A stretch of DNA of 64,000 nt from Chelonoidis abingdonii (Eukaryota; Chordata; Testudines; Testudinidae), in the NCBI RefSeq assembly GCF_003597395.2, contig NC_133770.1, positions 201,412,992-201,476,991 on the forward strand, read 5' to 3'. The position numbers and the translations under genes were made by a program. Position 1 is the first letter of the stretch. The number at the start of each line of letters is the position of its first letter. Of this stretch, positions 1 through 11,789 are shown piece after piece. Under the pieces are notes generated by a model that searched no databases, was not told the origin of the DNA, and was given only the letters and a program-made list of their open reading frames with translations.

Positions 1-1452
1 TGCCTGATGCATATTCAGTAGGCATTTTTTCCATCTTCCTTATTTGTATTTCCTCACCCTACAAATGTCGAGGTGCCCTTCATATATGTCAATTCGTTAC
101 CATGGCATTCTTGTGGTCAGATATCTACCCATTTTCTGTCCAAAAGCTGGTTTTAGCCCATGTTCCTATGGCTGGCTGGTGGTGTTATGGTCAAAATTTC
201 CCCTTACATATTTTATTTCCAGTTCCCCCAAACTCAGGGGTGACCATTAGGCCATGTATCTGTGCCAAAGGTCATAGGCCTCAAAGTTTATGCTAACTGC
301 TGAAGCCAATGTCTTACAGGCTACAGGCCTGTAGGTTCCTTGCATTACTACTGAATAAAATAAATGCTAACGCTAGTTCTATGGCCTATGTTATCCTTAG
401 CTACATGCATCCACTTCTTCTAATAGTCTTTGCATTTATTCTGTCCGTTACTAATGCAAAAATCTTGTAGGGATTTATATGCATAATTCACAAAAGTGCT
501 ACAAGGAATTTCATGAGTTAATCTCATGTATCAAAATGAACAAATAACCCTAAAAGTATATACCAATTATAGTAAGGAAGCATGCTGTAATAATTTGTTA
601 ATAGCAATGGTAGCAATGATAGAATATGCCTCTGACAGGCATAATAAGGAAAACATTTTAAAGATATACTCCCAACTGCTGAGAGTCATATATTTGATTC
701 AAAATCTAGCAGGGAAAAAATCTAGTTCTGTAAGCTATTTAGGTCATGATGGCTTTCAGGTATAATTCAGCTCAAAGTCACTAGTCTAATTAGACTATAG
801 CACAATAAATTGTTGACATATTTATCTTGTCATAACCTTTGGCAACATTCTTTAACACATGATGGGTGACAAAGATGCTCTGTGGTGTGAATGTGAGGCA
901 TTGTTTGACTATTATGTCTTGCCATGTTCAAATGTGTTTAAAGATATGTGAAATCCAGTAAATTAGATTTCCAAGACTTCCACTTGCAGGCATAGAGACT
1001 ATGATGTCATTATTTTAATACTCACATGCATGTATAGGTATTGTTTATCTAAAGTGTGTAAACCAAAAAATCAAGGCTTTTAGGCCCTCATCCAGCAACG
1101 CCCTTAAGCATGTACTTACACTTAATCATGTGCTGAAGAGCTTTACTGCGTTGGGATCTTCATCTGTAGTCTTGCTAACTAAAGTATAAAATCATAGAAT
1201 TTAAATCAAATGTTACTTTGAACTCTATTCTAAACTCATACATAAAGATATATTATAAGCTGTTTGTTGCTGTTGAAATGCTATAATATGTAAGAGATAC
1301 AAGTTGTGCATATTTAGGCAGCTAAATCAATGACTCCTGGGGGGAAAGAAGCAAAAAGTTGGTTAATTTTTTTTCCCCATTCCAGTTGACTTCTGAATGC
1401 TTGACAGTTTGGAAAGATAAAATTCTATTAGTACCAAAAGAAGGATACTAAT
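1..1452. other. AT-rich sequence without a recognised gene
   Basis: No coding region is supported; the short frames carry no recognisable motif. The one structure seen is a weak palindrome at about 1,083-1,170. Its left arm (CCAGCAACGCCCTTAAGCATG) resembles the inverse of its right arm (CATGTGCTGAAGAGCTTTACTGCGTTGGG). It resembles the snap-back elements noted elsewhere in this window. Confidence 0.5.
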
Positions 1453-2872
1453 TGTGATGGGTTGCCCCCCTCCAGGGTGCCACCTGATATACAGGAATAC
1501 CACTGAGACCGACTGTTCCATGAGCCTGGACTCCCTTACACTGTCCTGCTGTGTCAGATCCTCAAGCCTCCTCCAGCACACAGATGGCTAGGGACATACT
1601 CAGCTGCAGAAGGACACAGACACTGAAATCAGCTTTGCATGAGAAGGCTTCAGCTAAGGAATTGCCCAGCACTCAAGTGCACTCCCTCTCTGGAGTGTAA
1701 ACCCAAATCTGTATGGTCTTGCGCTGCACAGAGAACTGTACAGCGTAAGCTTATTGAAATTTGCTGCCTTCCTAAATGTAAATGAAGATATGCACAGCTT
1801 TGTGCCCCTCCTCCCAATTATGAATTCCACAAACTGGTTTTAGAGAAAACAGAAACAAGATTTTTAACTACAAAAGACAGATTTTAAAGTGATTATAACG
1901 GACAACAAACAGATCAAAGCAGATTGCTAAGTAAATAAAACAAACATACAAACTAAGCTTAATACACTATAGAAACTGGTTACAAGTAGTAATTTCTCAC
2001 CCTAAATGTTGCTTTTTGGCAGATTCCAGTGGTTCTTGAAGACAGGTTGCTCTTGCTTACAGCTCAAAACTACAGGTATTTCTTTCACAGGCCGCGGCAG
2101 CGCTTTAACATGGCTTGTGTACTCAAGAGCTCTCCCAGCTCTCTGAAAAAACCCACCTCCACGAGGGGCATAGCTACCAGCACTGGTGCACTGTATATAC
2201 TGGCACATTACAACGCTGAAACTTGCAGTGCTCAGGGGGATGTTTTTTCACACCCTGAGCGAGAAAGATGCAGTACTATAAAGTGTCAGTGTAGACAAGC
2301 CCTTAGATGTTTCCAGCAGGCCTCCTGGACGAGATTCAGTGAAGAATGAACCCTGATTACCTCATTTCCCTGCCTCAAACAAGATTTACATATGGCAGGA
2401 ATCCTTTTTCTTTCAGTGTGACTACCAACCCCTCAGTGGAAAAATACCGATATTCTATCATGGAATCCAGTACCAGGTGACATGATCCTGCAGTGTCAAA
2501 GCAGTCATGAGTGAAAGGCCATTTGTAGCATCCCAGGAGGCTTCTCAGGAATGTGGGAGATTAACATCTTCAGAGACCTATTGTCTTCCCTAATGGTTCA
2601 CTGACTTGTCCCTGGCTAACCAGCCAGATTGATTGCATTTTGTCTGGTGGGCATTCCCCAGATGCAAACACTTTTGTAGTACAGATGTATAGTCTATATT
2701 CTTAACTTTTCATACAGAAATGATACTGGCATACAAATAGGATAATCATATATAGTAAATTATAACCTTTCCAATGATATCTCACATTCCTTATCTTGCA
2801 CAAAACATGTCATAGTTTTGTTATAATCATATTATAACAATATTTCTATGAAGAATATGTGGTGTAGTGTCA
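1453..2872 (+). repeat. Probable solo LTR of an endogenous retroelement, split by a MITE
   Basis: The segment opens with TGTGATGGGTTGCCCCCCTCC and closes with GTGTAGTGTCA, so it has TG...CA ends. I recognise the text as a common turtle LTR. It has no primer-binding site, gag or pol next to it, so it reads as a solo LTR. The flanks (ACTAAT before, ATCTAAT after) are similar but do not give a clean target duplication. About 215 bp of MITE sequence sits inside it at 2,088-2,304. The LTR assignment rests on remembered family text and the terminal dinucleotides; the class of element is not established. Confidence 0.55.
2088..2304. mobile_element. Short non-autonomous DNA transposon (MITE) inside the LTR
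   Basis: The right end reads CAGTGTAGACAAGCCCTTA, the usual terminal phrase of the abundant MITEs whose other strand starts GGGCTTGTCTACACTG. Inside, the phrase CAGGGGGATG then TTTTTTCACACCCTGAGCG forms a short inverted pair. The left end (GGCCGCGGCAGCGCTTTAACA) is degraded and lacks a clear matching terminal repeat, so the left boundary is approximate. No coding capacity. Confidence 0.5.
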
Positions 2873-5800
2873 ATCTAATATCTATCTGCTGATAGAGATA
2901 TACATTTCATTAATTTTAATCAGAAAGAGAATTCATATGGCATACACCATAAAGTCCTTAATCTTTTCTCTCTTTGTTAAATGTAAAATCTTCAAAACTG
3001 ATAAGCTGATGGTGAATTCCATAATTAGTCATTGCTGCTGTTGAGATTTCCATTTTCTTAAAGCCTTGATCCTGAGGTGAGTGGCAGAGATTGAACGGCT
3101 GTTGGACTTCAGTGCAAATAGGAGCATGGGCTTAGTGCTGGCACAACTAAAATTATGCACAAAGCATAGTATGCTTCTATGAGCAGAATTAAGTCTCGAG
3201 TCCTCTATGCATCTGCTCCCTTATTCAAGAGTGTCAGATAAAACAGAAGTGTACACAGATAATAGGATTATTTTAGGAGACAGGGATTTAAGAGTCATTC
3301 CTGTTACACTAATGAGGCACTTAGCTAACTGTTGCCAGACCGGAATGCCTTGATGGCTATCCAATACACCTCATTAATATAGGTGGTAGTTTCCTCGACC
3401 TCCTTGGGCCAGATTCTGAGCTGGCATAAAGTAAGATAAATCTATTGAAGTCAATGGAACTATTCTGATTTACATTTGCTGAGGATTTGGTTTCTAGTTT
3501 CCTGAATTTCACATTTTTACCTTGCACTGATAGGAGTCAGACTCATGGGTGCTGGAACATACTAGACTTCCTGGCCTGACCCCAGGCACATGATCTGAGT
3601 AAGATGACAAAAGACGTCACAGGCCAGGCAGTCAATATCTATTGACTTTTGTGACTATTGCTACATAGACGCAAGCCCTTAAGTGTTAATGAGGCAAGAA
3701 GGAGGATTGGAGGAGGGAGGATTTAACTATGTACACGTTTTTAGTTACATGATTGTGTTTACCCACATGCCAACTAGAACCTATCCTCTTCCTGATTAGA
3801 AAAGCTGAGAGCTGCTGCTGTTTATGAAGAGAAGGATTTAAAAAAGCACATGCCTTTAATGTATTTTTAAAATGTTTTAATCAAAGCTCATCTAGCATGG
3901 GACAAATTTGCCTCCACTTCCTTGGCACGGATGGTCTAGTCAGTGACACTGCTGCCAGGGAGGAGGCTGTTCATCATGGAGAACGCCCCCCCACCCCCCG
4001 CCAGTGATGGATTTCTGATGTGTGGAGAGGCTTTCTGCTTGACGATGAGCAGGCAGAGGTGGAGCCAGAGGATCAACTGTTGTGCAGATCCTCCAGCAGT
4101 AGGCCCTACGATGGGGTCATGTAAGAAGTGTGGAGGACTACTTCATTCGGCAGGCTGAAGTAGCTTCCACCAACAGCTCTGCAGCCACTCTATAGACTGG
4201 GAGGGAGGATTCCTTCTTCTCTTTTCCCTGTAACTTTTCCCAGACCACATTCCAGCTTCTCAGGCTCTGCACCTGCAGGAGGATTTGACACACTCAACAG
4301 GACATTCATGGCATTTGTTTCCCCTTTTTCTTGTTATCTGAGGTACAGAAAGGGAGACCAAAAACCTTCCATCTATTCCCACTTCAAGTAATATACAGCA
4401 GAGCAACACTGTTTTATTGTTTGTAACTGAGCTGTAAGAGAATATGGTGGCAGAGCATATTTACTCAAGGAGTTCAGTCTCCACACAAGCGAAGTCTGGG
4501 CTTTAAAATGAGCTTTCAGAGGTATCAAGCTAAACTGGTGCTTTTATATTGTTCTGTCTGTTATTGAATAGACTGAAATGAAACCTGAATCTTTTAAACT
4601 TTAGAATGCAGGTGAAAAAGCTGTCCTCTTCTTGGGTGGCTTTATAACTACTGTGTTCATCTGTCATGGGTGAAATTCACAGCTGTGTCCTGCGGCAGTA
4701 TAAGACCTATGCAGCACTTAAATTCCTCTTATCGTGCAGACATTGCTTGGCTGACTGTAAGTGCTACCTGATATAACCAGTAAATAAGATTATGAACAGA
4801 ATGTGTGAAAATAGGCTGTTACCTTACTTTTAAAATTGGCATATATGATGTTGTAATCACTGAATCAAAGTAATTTAATTAAACTTGTTTAAATGGATTA
4901 AAATGAGATCTTATGCCATCAGCAACAGAGGCAGTTGAGATACCTGTCTACCTTTTTTGTTGTGGTTGTTGAAATTGTGTCTTTGAAAAAGGAAAAAATC
5001 ATTTAGTTTAGGGAATAAACTATTCAAGGCAATATCAAGTTTTCCAGCATTAAAAAAAAGAATAAACTTAACAATATCTGGTAGCATAATCCTTTAGCGT
5101 GTTGGCTTTGTCTGCACTGCAAATTGTATCACCTATTTTTCGGTAATGGTGCATCTTCCCCATTGCTACCAATGGTGAACACAGAGATCAGTTGCATTTA
5201 GCACCATATAATGAAACCCTACATCACACAGTTGCTAGCAATGGGGTAAATGTGCCACTGAAAACAAGTATTCATTTGCACTCTTAGTGACTGTTATGTC
5301 TTGACAGATTCTGTTCTGATATGCATGGGTACAAAACTCCTATTAAAAGAAATTGGAACTACTTGCATATAACAGAAGGCAGATATTGGTTGATATTCTT
5401 TAAACAAAGCCTTTGTGGCCCCAACATAACTAATAGGATTAAAGAGTATTCTTCAGTAGTATTAGTTATGTTATTTTACTGATAATTAAACTACAACAAA
5501 AAGTAGTTATCGAGTGCAATATATTTGCAGTTTGTAATTTCACCAGTGATAGTAGTGGAACTCTGTGCCTTCTCCTTAAGGAACCAATTACGCCAAAGAA
5601 ATCACAAGTTGTCTTCTGTTACTGCCATTAGAGATCAGATCTGAAATGGGCCACAAAAGCTTCCTGCTGGGATTAAAATTTTATGAACTGGGAACATGAC
5701 AGTTTTGTCTGTTTTAGTCATTTCTTAAATACTCCCTGTACAAAAATCAAAGAGGACAAAGGTGAAGGACAAACCACAGCTAGAATAATTTATTTGGATT

Positions 5801-7669
5801 TGTTCTTGCTATATTTTTACTTTTTGGGATTTTGGACCTTTTCAGATGTAGGCTAGTGAAAGGGGGAGATGAAGGGCTGTATCGTGTTTTAATATACGTT
5901 AAATCTAATAGCATGAAGGTTAAAAGGAAAACACTCTGAAAACTAAGGAGGTAAACTAGATATTTTAAACAATGTCAACACTTTAGAAATTACAGTGCCA
6001 GTAAAATTCTGATGGAAAATATGACCACTCAAATAACTGTATCTGGGCCTTTTTGTTGCCCACTTATTACTCTGCAGGAATTCAGTGCACATGCATAATT
6101 AATGAGCCATACATATTTTAATTTTTTTTGCGCAGAAAAAAGCTTTGGTTAAAAAATTGCTGCAGCTCCCAGCCAGCTAGGGAAAAGAAAGAGCCTGCAG
6201 AGCCTTCTTCACAGCATCTGTAGGGCTAGGTCAGGAGACAGGGTCAATAGAGAGACAGCTTGGGGCTGCTGGGTGATCAGACAGGGGCTCATAAGGGCTA
6301 GTGAGGGAGGACAGACTGGACCAGGGGCTGAATGGGAGTGGAGGCACTGGGTCACGTGTGGCAAGGGGTGCAGGGCCACATGACAGAAGGGGAGGGGATG
6401 CAGAGCTACAGGGGGAATGGGATGTCTGAATGGGAGCACGGAGACACATGAGGAAGAGGGAGGGGATGCAGGACTTCAGGGGGGGTGGGAGGAGTGGGTG
6501 TCTGAGTGGAGGTGGAGGGACACATGGGGACGGAGTGCAAGAAAACATGGAGTTCAGGATATATCTGAATGAGGGGCTAAGGGTCAGCAGGGTCTGCATG
6601 AGGGAAGCTCCCTAACAGTCCCTCTGTATCCCCCCAAATAACCTGTTCCATGCTTTTCCCCACGCATACCCAACAACCCTCCAAGTTCACACCTCCTTCC
6701 CAGAAGTTACTTCCCTCACCCTCAGCTCCTCCATTACTCTAACTTCCCCAAGCTTTTGCACTGCTTCTGAAGGGTGCAGGAAATACAGTTCTGTACTGTA
6801 GTTTAAATGAATTTATTACTCAGAGTTCTGCATTATTGTGCCTAGTAAAGAATCTATTTGTCATAAAAAAACACATTTATTTTGTCTGTATTGTTACAGA
6901 CATGCTTGCTGACAGGTATTTTGAAATAAATGACCAAAAATAATTGAAACTGGTGTGATTATATTGTGGTATTTTGACAAATAAAATATGCAGAATTTTA
7001 AAATATTGTGTGCAGAATTTTTAATTTGTTGGCACAGAATTCCTCCAGGAGTAATTTATCTTCCTTAGGCTTACTAGAACTGGAGAACTCTGTTACACAT
7101 ATCAAGCTATTTGCATGTACATATTCTATGGATCATATACCACACAGTAATACTATTAAAATTGGAAGTTACCTACCATACCTTGGACCTCTGGAGGTGT
7201 TTCCTGACCATTTCTGAAGATAATTCATGTTAGGACTTGATCTAATCTGTGAGTGTACCTACATATTAATGCTTTTAATATCAGAACTCATTTAATATCT
7301 AAGGAGGTTCATATACTGTGTATTTCAGTTATAAATTATCCAGTGCAATCCCTGAGATCAAGTATTTAGACTCTCTGAAATAATTGTATTCTGAATAGTA
7401 ATAATTAGTGACAGATTAGAAATGAAACATGCTTTAAAAATGAATAGGTAGTGCTAGAGACGGGCAGAACAGTGTTAATATATTAGGAATAGTTTTAAAT
7501 CCAGGTCTATATGGAACCCGAGGGATGAATAATTGTTTTGTTTTCTGTGCACCAGTTGTTACTACTATACCTGCTGCTGATCCATTCAGTACTTTTACTT
7601 GATTGTCCTAACATCATGATCAATCCTGCAAACACTTCTATAAGGCAGAATGCTTAATCCCGAAAGGAG
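2873..7669. other. Long gene-free stretch, ancient repeat debris
   Basis: No supported gene in about 4.8 kb. A small palindrome lies at 3,411-3,495, described separately. From about 6,230 to 6,600 the plus strand is strongly purine- and G-biased (runs of GGGAGG and GGGGTGG type), so the apparent proline-rich frames on the other strand are compositional. The segment at about 5,100-5,260 begins GGCTTTGTCTGCACTG and may be an old MITE, but I could not find a matching end. Confidence 0.45.
3411..3495. repeat. Small palindromic (snap-back) repeat
   Basis: The left arm CCAGATTCTGAGCTGG and the reverse complement of the right arm (CCAAATCCTCAGCAAATG) align over about 25 bases. They surround a central TATTGAAGTCAATGGAA that is itself partly self-complementary. 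This matches a type of short palindromic element common in sauropsid genomes. No coding capacity. Similar structures lie at about 1,083, 22,513, 43,908 and 63,237. Confidence 0.45.
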
Positions 7670-7957
7670 TCTTAGGGCTGGTCTACACTGGGGCGGGTAT
7701 CGATCTAAGATATGCACTTCAGCTACGTAAGCTTAAGATCGATTTACCTCCGGTCCTCACGGCGTGGGATCGATGTCTGCGGCTCCCCGTGTCAACTCTG
7801 CTACCGCCGCTCACTCCAGTGGAGTTCCGGAGCTGATGGGAGCACATTCGGGGATTAATATATCGCATCTAGATGAGACACGATATATCAATCCCCAAAA
7901 AATCGATCGCTACCTGCCGATATGGCAGGTAATCTGGACGTACCCATATTTTTGTCA
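7670..7957. mobile_element. MITE-like DNA transposon remnant
   Basis: It starts CTTAGGGCTGGTCTACACTGG and ends near GGCAGGTAATCTGGACGTACC. The reverse complement of the right end (GGTACGTCCAGATTACCTGCC) is an imperfect inverted partner of the left end. CpG-containing phrases (TATCGATC, CTACGTAAGC, CACGGCG) occur at a density unlike the flanks, as is usual for this MITE family. A clean target duplication was not found. No coding capacity. Confidence 0.6.
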
Positions 7958-8049
7958 GTGCTACTCCCAGTAGTAAGCACTACACTTGGTAGTTTAATTA
8001 AACATGCAAGCTCTTGCTGGGAGGCATTTACCACAGGCAGCTCCCAGCT

Positions 8050-8385
8050 AGTGACTCAGCAGGGTTCAGGCAGGCTGCCTGCATGCTGTGGACCCACGCC
8101 ACTCCCAGAAGCTGCTGCGGCAGGCTGCTGCTAGCACATCTCTGCGTGCCCCTTTGGGGGAGTGGGGAAGCAGGTTTCCTTGCGCTGTATCTGTCCGCAA
8201 GCACTGCTCCCGCAAATCCCATTGGCCAGTTTCCGGCCAGTGGGAGCTGTGAGGATGGTACTGGGGATGGGGGCAGTGCACGGGGCACACAGAGATTTGC
8301 CAGCAGCAGCTGGCTGCTTCTGGGACCAGCATAGGGCCACAGCAGGCAGGCAGCCTGTCTGAGCAACCTGCTGCTCTGTGTGACT
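8050..8385. repeat. GC-rich long inverted repeat (hairpin element)
   Basis: A left arm at about 8,058-8,152 is inverted at about 8,250-8,374. The left arm contains CAGGCAGGCTGCCTGCATG and CCAGAAGCTGCTGC. The reverse complement of the right arm contains CAGACAGGCTGCCTGCCTG and CCAGAAGCAGCCAGC. Both arms then share an ATCTCTG(C/T)GTGCCCC phrase. The centre (about 8,153-8,250) contains CCCATTGGCCAG followed by TTTCCGGCCAGTGGGAGC, a second inverted pair. Several overlapping open frames here are by-products of GC content. Probably a snap-back DNA element. Confidence 0.6.
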
Positions 8386-8489
8386 TTTAGTGGCCTGGAC
8401 TTGGAGATTGCGAAGGGACAGAGGAGGCTGGACAGAAATGTTAGGCAAGGCAGGCCAGACAGAAATGTTTAGATTGGCCATATTTTGCC

Positions 8490-8990
8490 CATCTCTGGTC
8501 TACATGGTCCTTCCACCCACTTCCTGGAACTGGTGCTGATTCCTCAGACTTCCCTGTGACTTAAACACACCCTCTTCCCAGAACTAAGGTGTGAGCCTTC
8601 TGGTTTACCTCTTCAAGGTTGGTAAATATAGCATATAACACAGAGACACTTTGCTTAGACCTCTAACACATTATAGCTCTTAACTTAATCACGCAAGAAA
8701 AACACAGCTCTATATAAAAATAATAAACATTACATGCTCACTTCACAGTGGCTCACTCCTCCCTTGTCTTTAGGGGGGGAGGGCACCTGAGTTCAGGTAG
8801 GCAACAGCTTCTCTAATCTTGAGCTGGTCAAAACAGCTGAAGAGAGCAAAGAGATCAGCTTCTGTCATTTTATAACCTTCCAGGACCTTATGCCAGGTGA
8901 ACTCCTCCATTCATTCCCAACAGGTGACCTCATTTCAAGGTAAACTCTCCCCAACAAACCATTTCTTTTGGTTGTTAGCTAGTCTACTGT
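8490..8990 (-). repeat. Possible LTR-derived repeat, minus strand
   Basis: On the minus strand the segment carries GGAAGGTTATAAAATGA (plus coordinates about 8,865-8,882), a TATA-like box, and the general text resembles sauropsid LTRs. I could not define TG...CA ends or a target duplication, so the boundaries and the LTR call are weak. Confidence 0.3.
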
Positions 8991-9430
8991 CTATGGTGTT
9001 TGTATTTCAGTAGCGATGATCCTGATCTGATGCGTCTCCATTGTCAGCCATGTACCACTACTCATTGGAATTTCCGCCAAATATGGAGTGAAAGAAACCA
9101 TGGAGAAGACAACTTGTCTTCATACTCTAAATGGAGTTTGCAGCATGGTAAAATTACAGACAGAGTTCATGTTCTCACATAGAATTCCAAAATTGCAACA
9201 CATCCCTCTGTATCTGTGTCAGAAGCAGTGAGATGTGAGGAACACTCAGTTTCCTGGACTGCAGAAGCCTATCATGTGAAGAGGAATTGTTTTAGCCTTG
9301 CTTGTTATGAGGGATTATACATTTCCTCTAACCATGTTGTGGAGAATAAGGGAATTATGCGCTTTTTTTTTTTAATCATATGCACCTTAGTTTCTCTGTG
9401 TGATATTAATCTGCCTGAATGAATAAAGTT
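8991..9430. other. No recognised feature
   Basis: AT-rich single-copy-looking sequence with short frames of 60-68 residues that show no domain. Nothing supported. Confidence 0.4.
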
Positions 9431-10087
9431 AAATCAAAGTACACTGTAAGAGGGAAACCAACAGGAAACAAAACAATGGCAAAGATAAGGTGCTATTGTA
9501 AAGAATATCAAAGGTCCCTGGGGAACTTATTAAGGGGGAAATAATCACCAGTCTAGCATACACTAGGCTGGCAAAGTTTACTTTTTCCAGGCTGAACATA
9601 GGATTAAAGGATATAAAACCTCAAAGATGCTAGCCTAGACAAGACAAAGGGGAAGGGAGAGAAAAGGGTTGTTAGCAGACTGAGGCTGACACAGCTGCAG
9701 CGAGCATCTGTTTTGCACAGACTAGAAACAGAGGTAAACTGGGCTGAATGGAGCTTATTAAAGTTTGCGAGGAAAGTCTAATGTGCAGGCAGGTGAAACA
9801 TGCATATAGGCTTTTTTTGTTTTATACCTGTGCTCCACCTACTTGATACCTTTGGGTGAAAGAACAAAAATGCTTTGTTTTGAAGACGCTGGTTCTGAGT
9901 CCTTTAATCAGCTTATTGGTTACAAACTTCCAGAGGAAAAGGTTACAGGTGCCAAACTCAGTTGGGCCTGTTGGATTAATGTGGTTGGGAAACAGCCCAG
10001 AGATCAAGTTTAAGAGTTGTTGGACCTCATGTTGGTTCTACTCTTGAGGGAGGTGAAAGTCATCCAGACCTCTAACCTGAGGGGTAC
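9431..10087 (+). repeat. Probable LTR-like repeat, plus strand
   Basis: The text around GGATATAAAACCTCAAAGATG (TATA-like box near 9,609) and TTGATACCTTTGGGTG (near 9,843) resembles a turtle LTR. The 5' boundary is not defined. It abuts, and appears interrupted by, the oppositely oriented solo LTR at 10,088-10,778. I could not confirm that it resumes after 10,783. Confidence 0.4.
10083..10087. repeat. Target-site duplication, left copy (GGTAC)
   Basis: GGTAC lies directly before the TG end of the solo LTR and recurs at 10,779-10,783 directly after its other end. Confidence 0.75.
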
Positions 10088-10778
10088 TGTGGTGGGCGAG
10101 GACTCACCGACGTGGTGCCTCCTGCTGGCCATCTCGGGAATTAGCTCTTTCCAGCCTGGAGTGCCCTCTTCAGGCCAGTATCTCGCCTGCCACCGGCCCT
10201 GTGTCCCTACCAAACCCTGGTGCCCTTTGCCCAGGGGTTCTGCCCACCACAGTACCCCCTCGCTCTGGGTCTCCCCTCCCAAGGGAACCCCCAACCCTCT
10301 AAACCCACCTTGCCTCAGTGACTACTGCCAGTCAGCATCTAGCCCTGGCTCCGTGGGGCGGACTGCAGTGTGTAAACCACTCATCATTGGCAATGGGGTT
10401 AGGTCCTGCTGCCTTTGTCTATCTCTGCGCTGCCTCTCTGCAACCCCAGAACCTTTTTGGCCTTTTTTGCAAGGCCTAAAGCCTGGGGTTTTTCCTGGCT
10501 GGAGCTCCCCAGCTCCTTCTGCCCTTCCACAGCACTGCTCCACCTCAGGTACCCTTCTCAGCTCCCTAGCAGCCAGATCCTTCTCTCTCAAGAAGCTAGA
10601 GAGAAAGTATGTGTTAGCTTCTGTCCCCACAGCCCTCCTCTAAGGGCCAGCTGGGCCCTGATTAAGCTGGCCATAGCTGTGGCTGCTTTCCCCCATCAGC
10701 CTACCTTTTCCCAGCTGCAGTCCTCTCCAGGGCTGCTTTAACCCCTCCAGGGCTGGAGTGGGGTGACAACCCGCTACA
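10088..10778 (-). repeat. Solo LTR, minus strand, with 5-bp target duplication
   Basis: Read on the minus strand the element starts TGTAGCGGGTTGTCACCCC and ends GAGTCCTCGCCCACCACA, giving TG...CA ends over 691 bp. It is bounded by GGTAC on both sides, the signature of integrase-mediated insertion followed by LTR-LTR recombination. It is much more GC-rich than its surroundings. The plus-strand frame of about 208 residues at 10,017-10,643 runs from flank into LTR and has no domain. The 5-bp duplication suits a gypsy-type or retroviral integrase; I cannot choose between them. Confidence 0.8.
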
Positions 10779-10783
10779 GGTAC

Positions 10784-11765
10784 ACTCAAGGATATTTTAC
10801 TAGTGTATGTGACACATGTAAACAAGAGAAATTACAGCTTGTCATATACAAAGCACACTATGTGTCTTGCGCATTATCATATAATTTCACATAGATAGTC
10901 TAAGGTTCATGTGCGCCAAACAAAGGCTGTCTTGTCTTGTTGATGACCAAAGAGATCTTTGCATTTATCAGAAAATCACTTCTAACCATTGGGATAGGGA
11001 GCATCACCACTACCGCCATTGGTGCTTTTTATATTTATACTGGAAAGTGAGAACTAGGGCTGCTAATGCCGAAAGTGGTGGTGTAATTAGAATAAAAATT
11101 ACATTCTCAGGTCACTTTTTCAGTTCAAATACTAAAATCCCAAACCTATCAGAAGGTAGTCTGGTGGCATGCAATTCGATGTCAACGAATTACACTGAGT
11201 ATTGTCTCAGACTAAATTTCCTTTAGAAGACATCCCAAGTAATACAATGAGATCTTGTAGTCAGCAAAATTGCTTGTCTGTTCACCCAAAAGCTTATTGG
11301 AACACAAGCTTAACTTTACTTTGGCTCTACAAAATATTCTCTAGTCCATTAGGGATTCTACTTCCTAAGATTTAATTTCAAATGTTTCAATCGAGCTACA
11401 GCAAGATTCTCCTGAGTACTTCCCTGTACAGATTTCTTATAAGCAAGTCTTTCAGGACCAACAATTCATTATACTACCACAGTACTAGTTTCAGATTTAG
11501 AAGAAACCAAATTAAATTATGTGTTTTGTGTGATTAAAAAAACTGTTTTCTTTGAGGGATTACATAACAACCACAAAACCTTGGGTAGAAATGCTGAACT
11601 TGAGTTTTGCCCTAGAAGGGAAAGCTCAGCACTTCTCTCAAGAGTGTATATGAAAGAGGAAAGAAAATCAAGAGAATTTGTCCATTTATATTACCCATTC
11701 AGAATTCCTTGCTTTTATTGATTTAGATGACATAGTTTTCCTATATATAAAAAAAAAAAAAATTC
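10784..11765. other. Gene-free AT-rich sequence
   Basis: No recognised element. A run of A at about 11,750-11,762 is next to the 3' end of the LINE that follows but is A, not T, on the plus strand, so it is not that minus-strand element's poly(A) tail. Confidence 0.45.
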
Positions 11766-11789
11766 CCCTCTCACCCCTATGGGTGGTAT

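Noticed and set aside
6231..6599. 122-residue minus-strand proline/serine-rich frame
   Set aside because: It arises from a purine-biased plus strand; no signal, domain or conservation evidence.
10017..10643. 208-residue plus-strand open frame
   Set aside because: It runs from flanking DNA into a solo LTR lying on the other strand, has no domain, and is explained by GC composition.
11750..11763. A-run taken as a LINE poly(A) tail
   Set aside because: The LINE is on the minus strand, so its tail would appear as T on the plus strand at this side.
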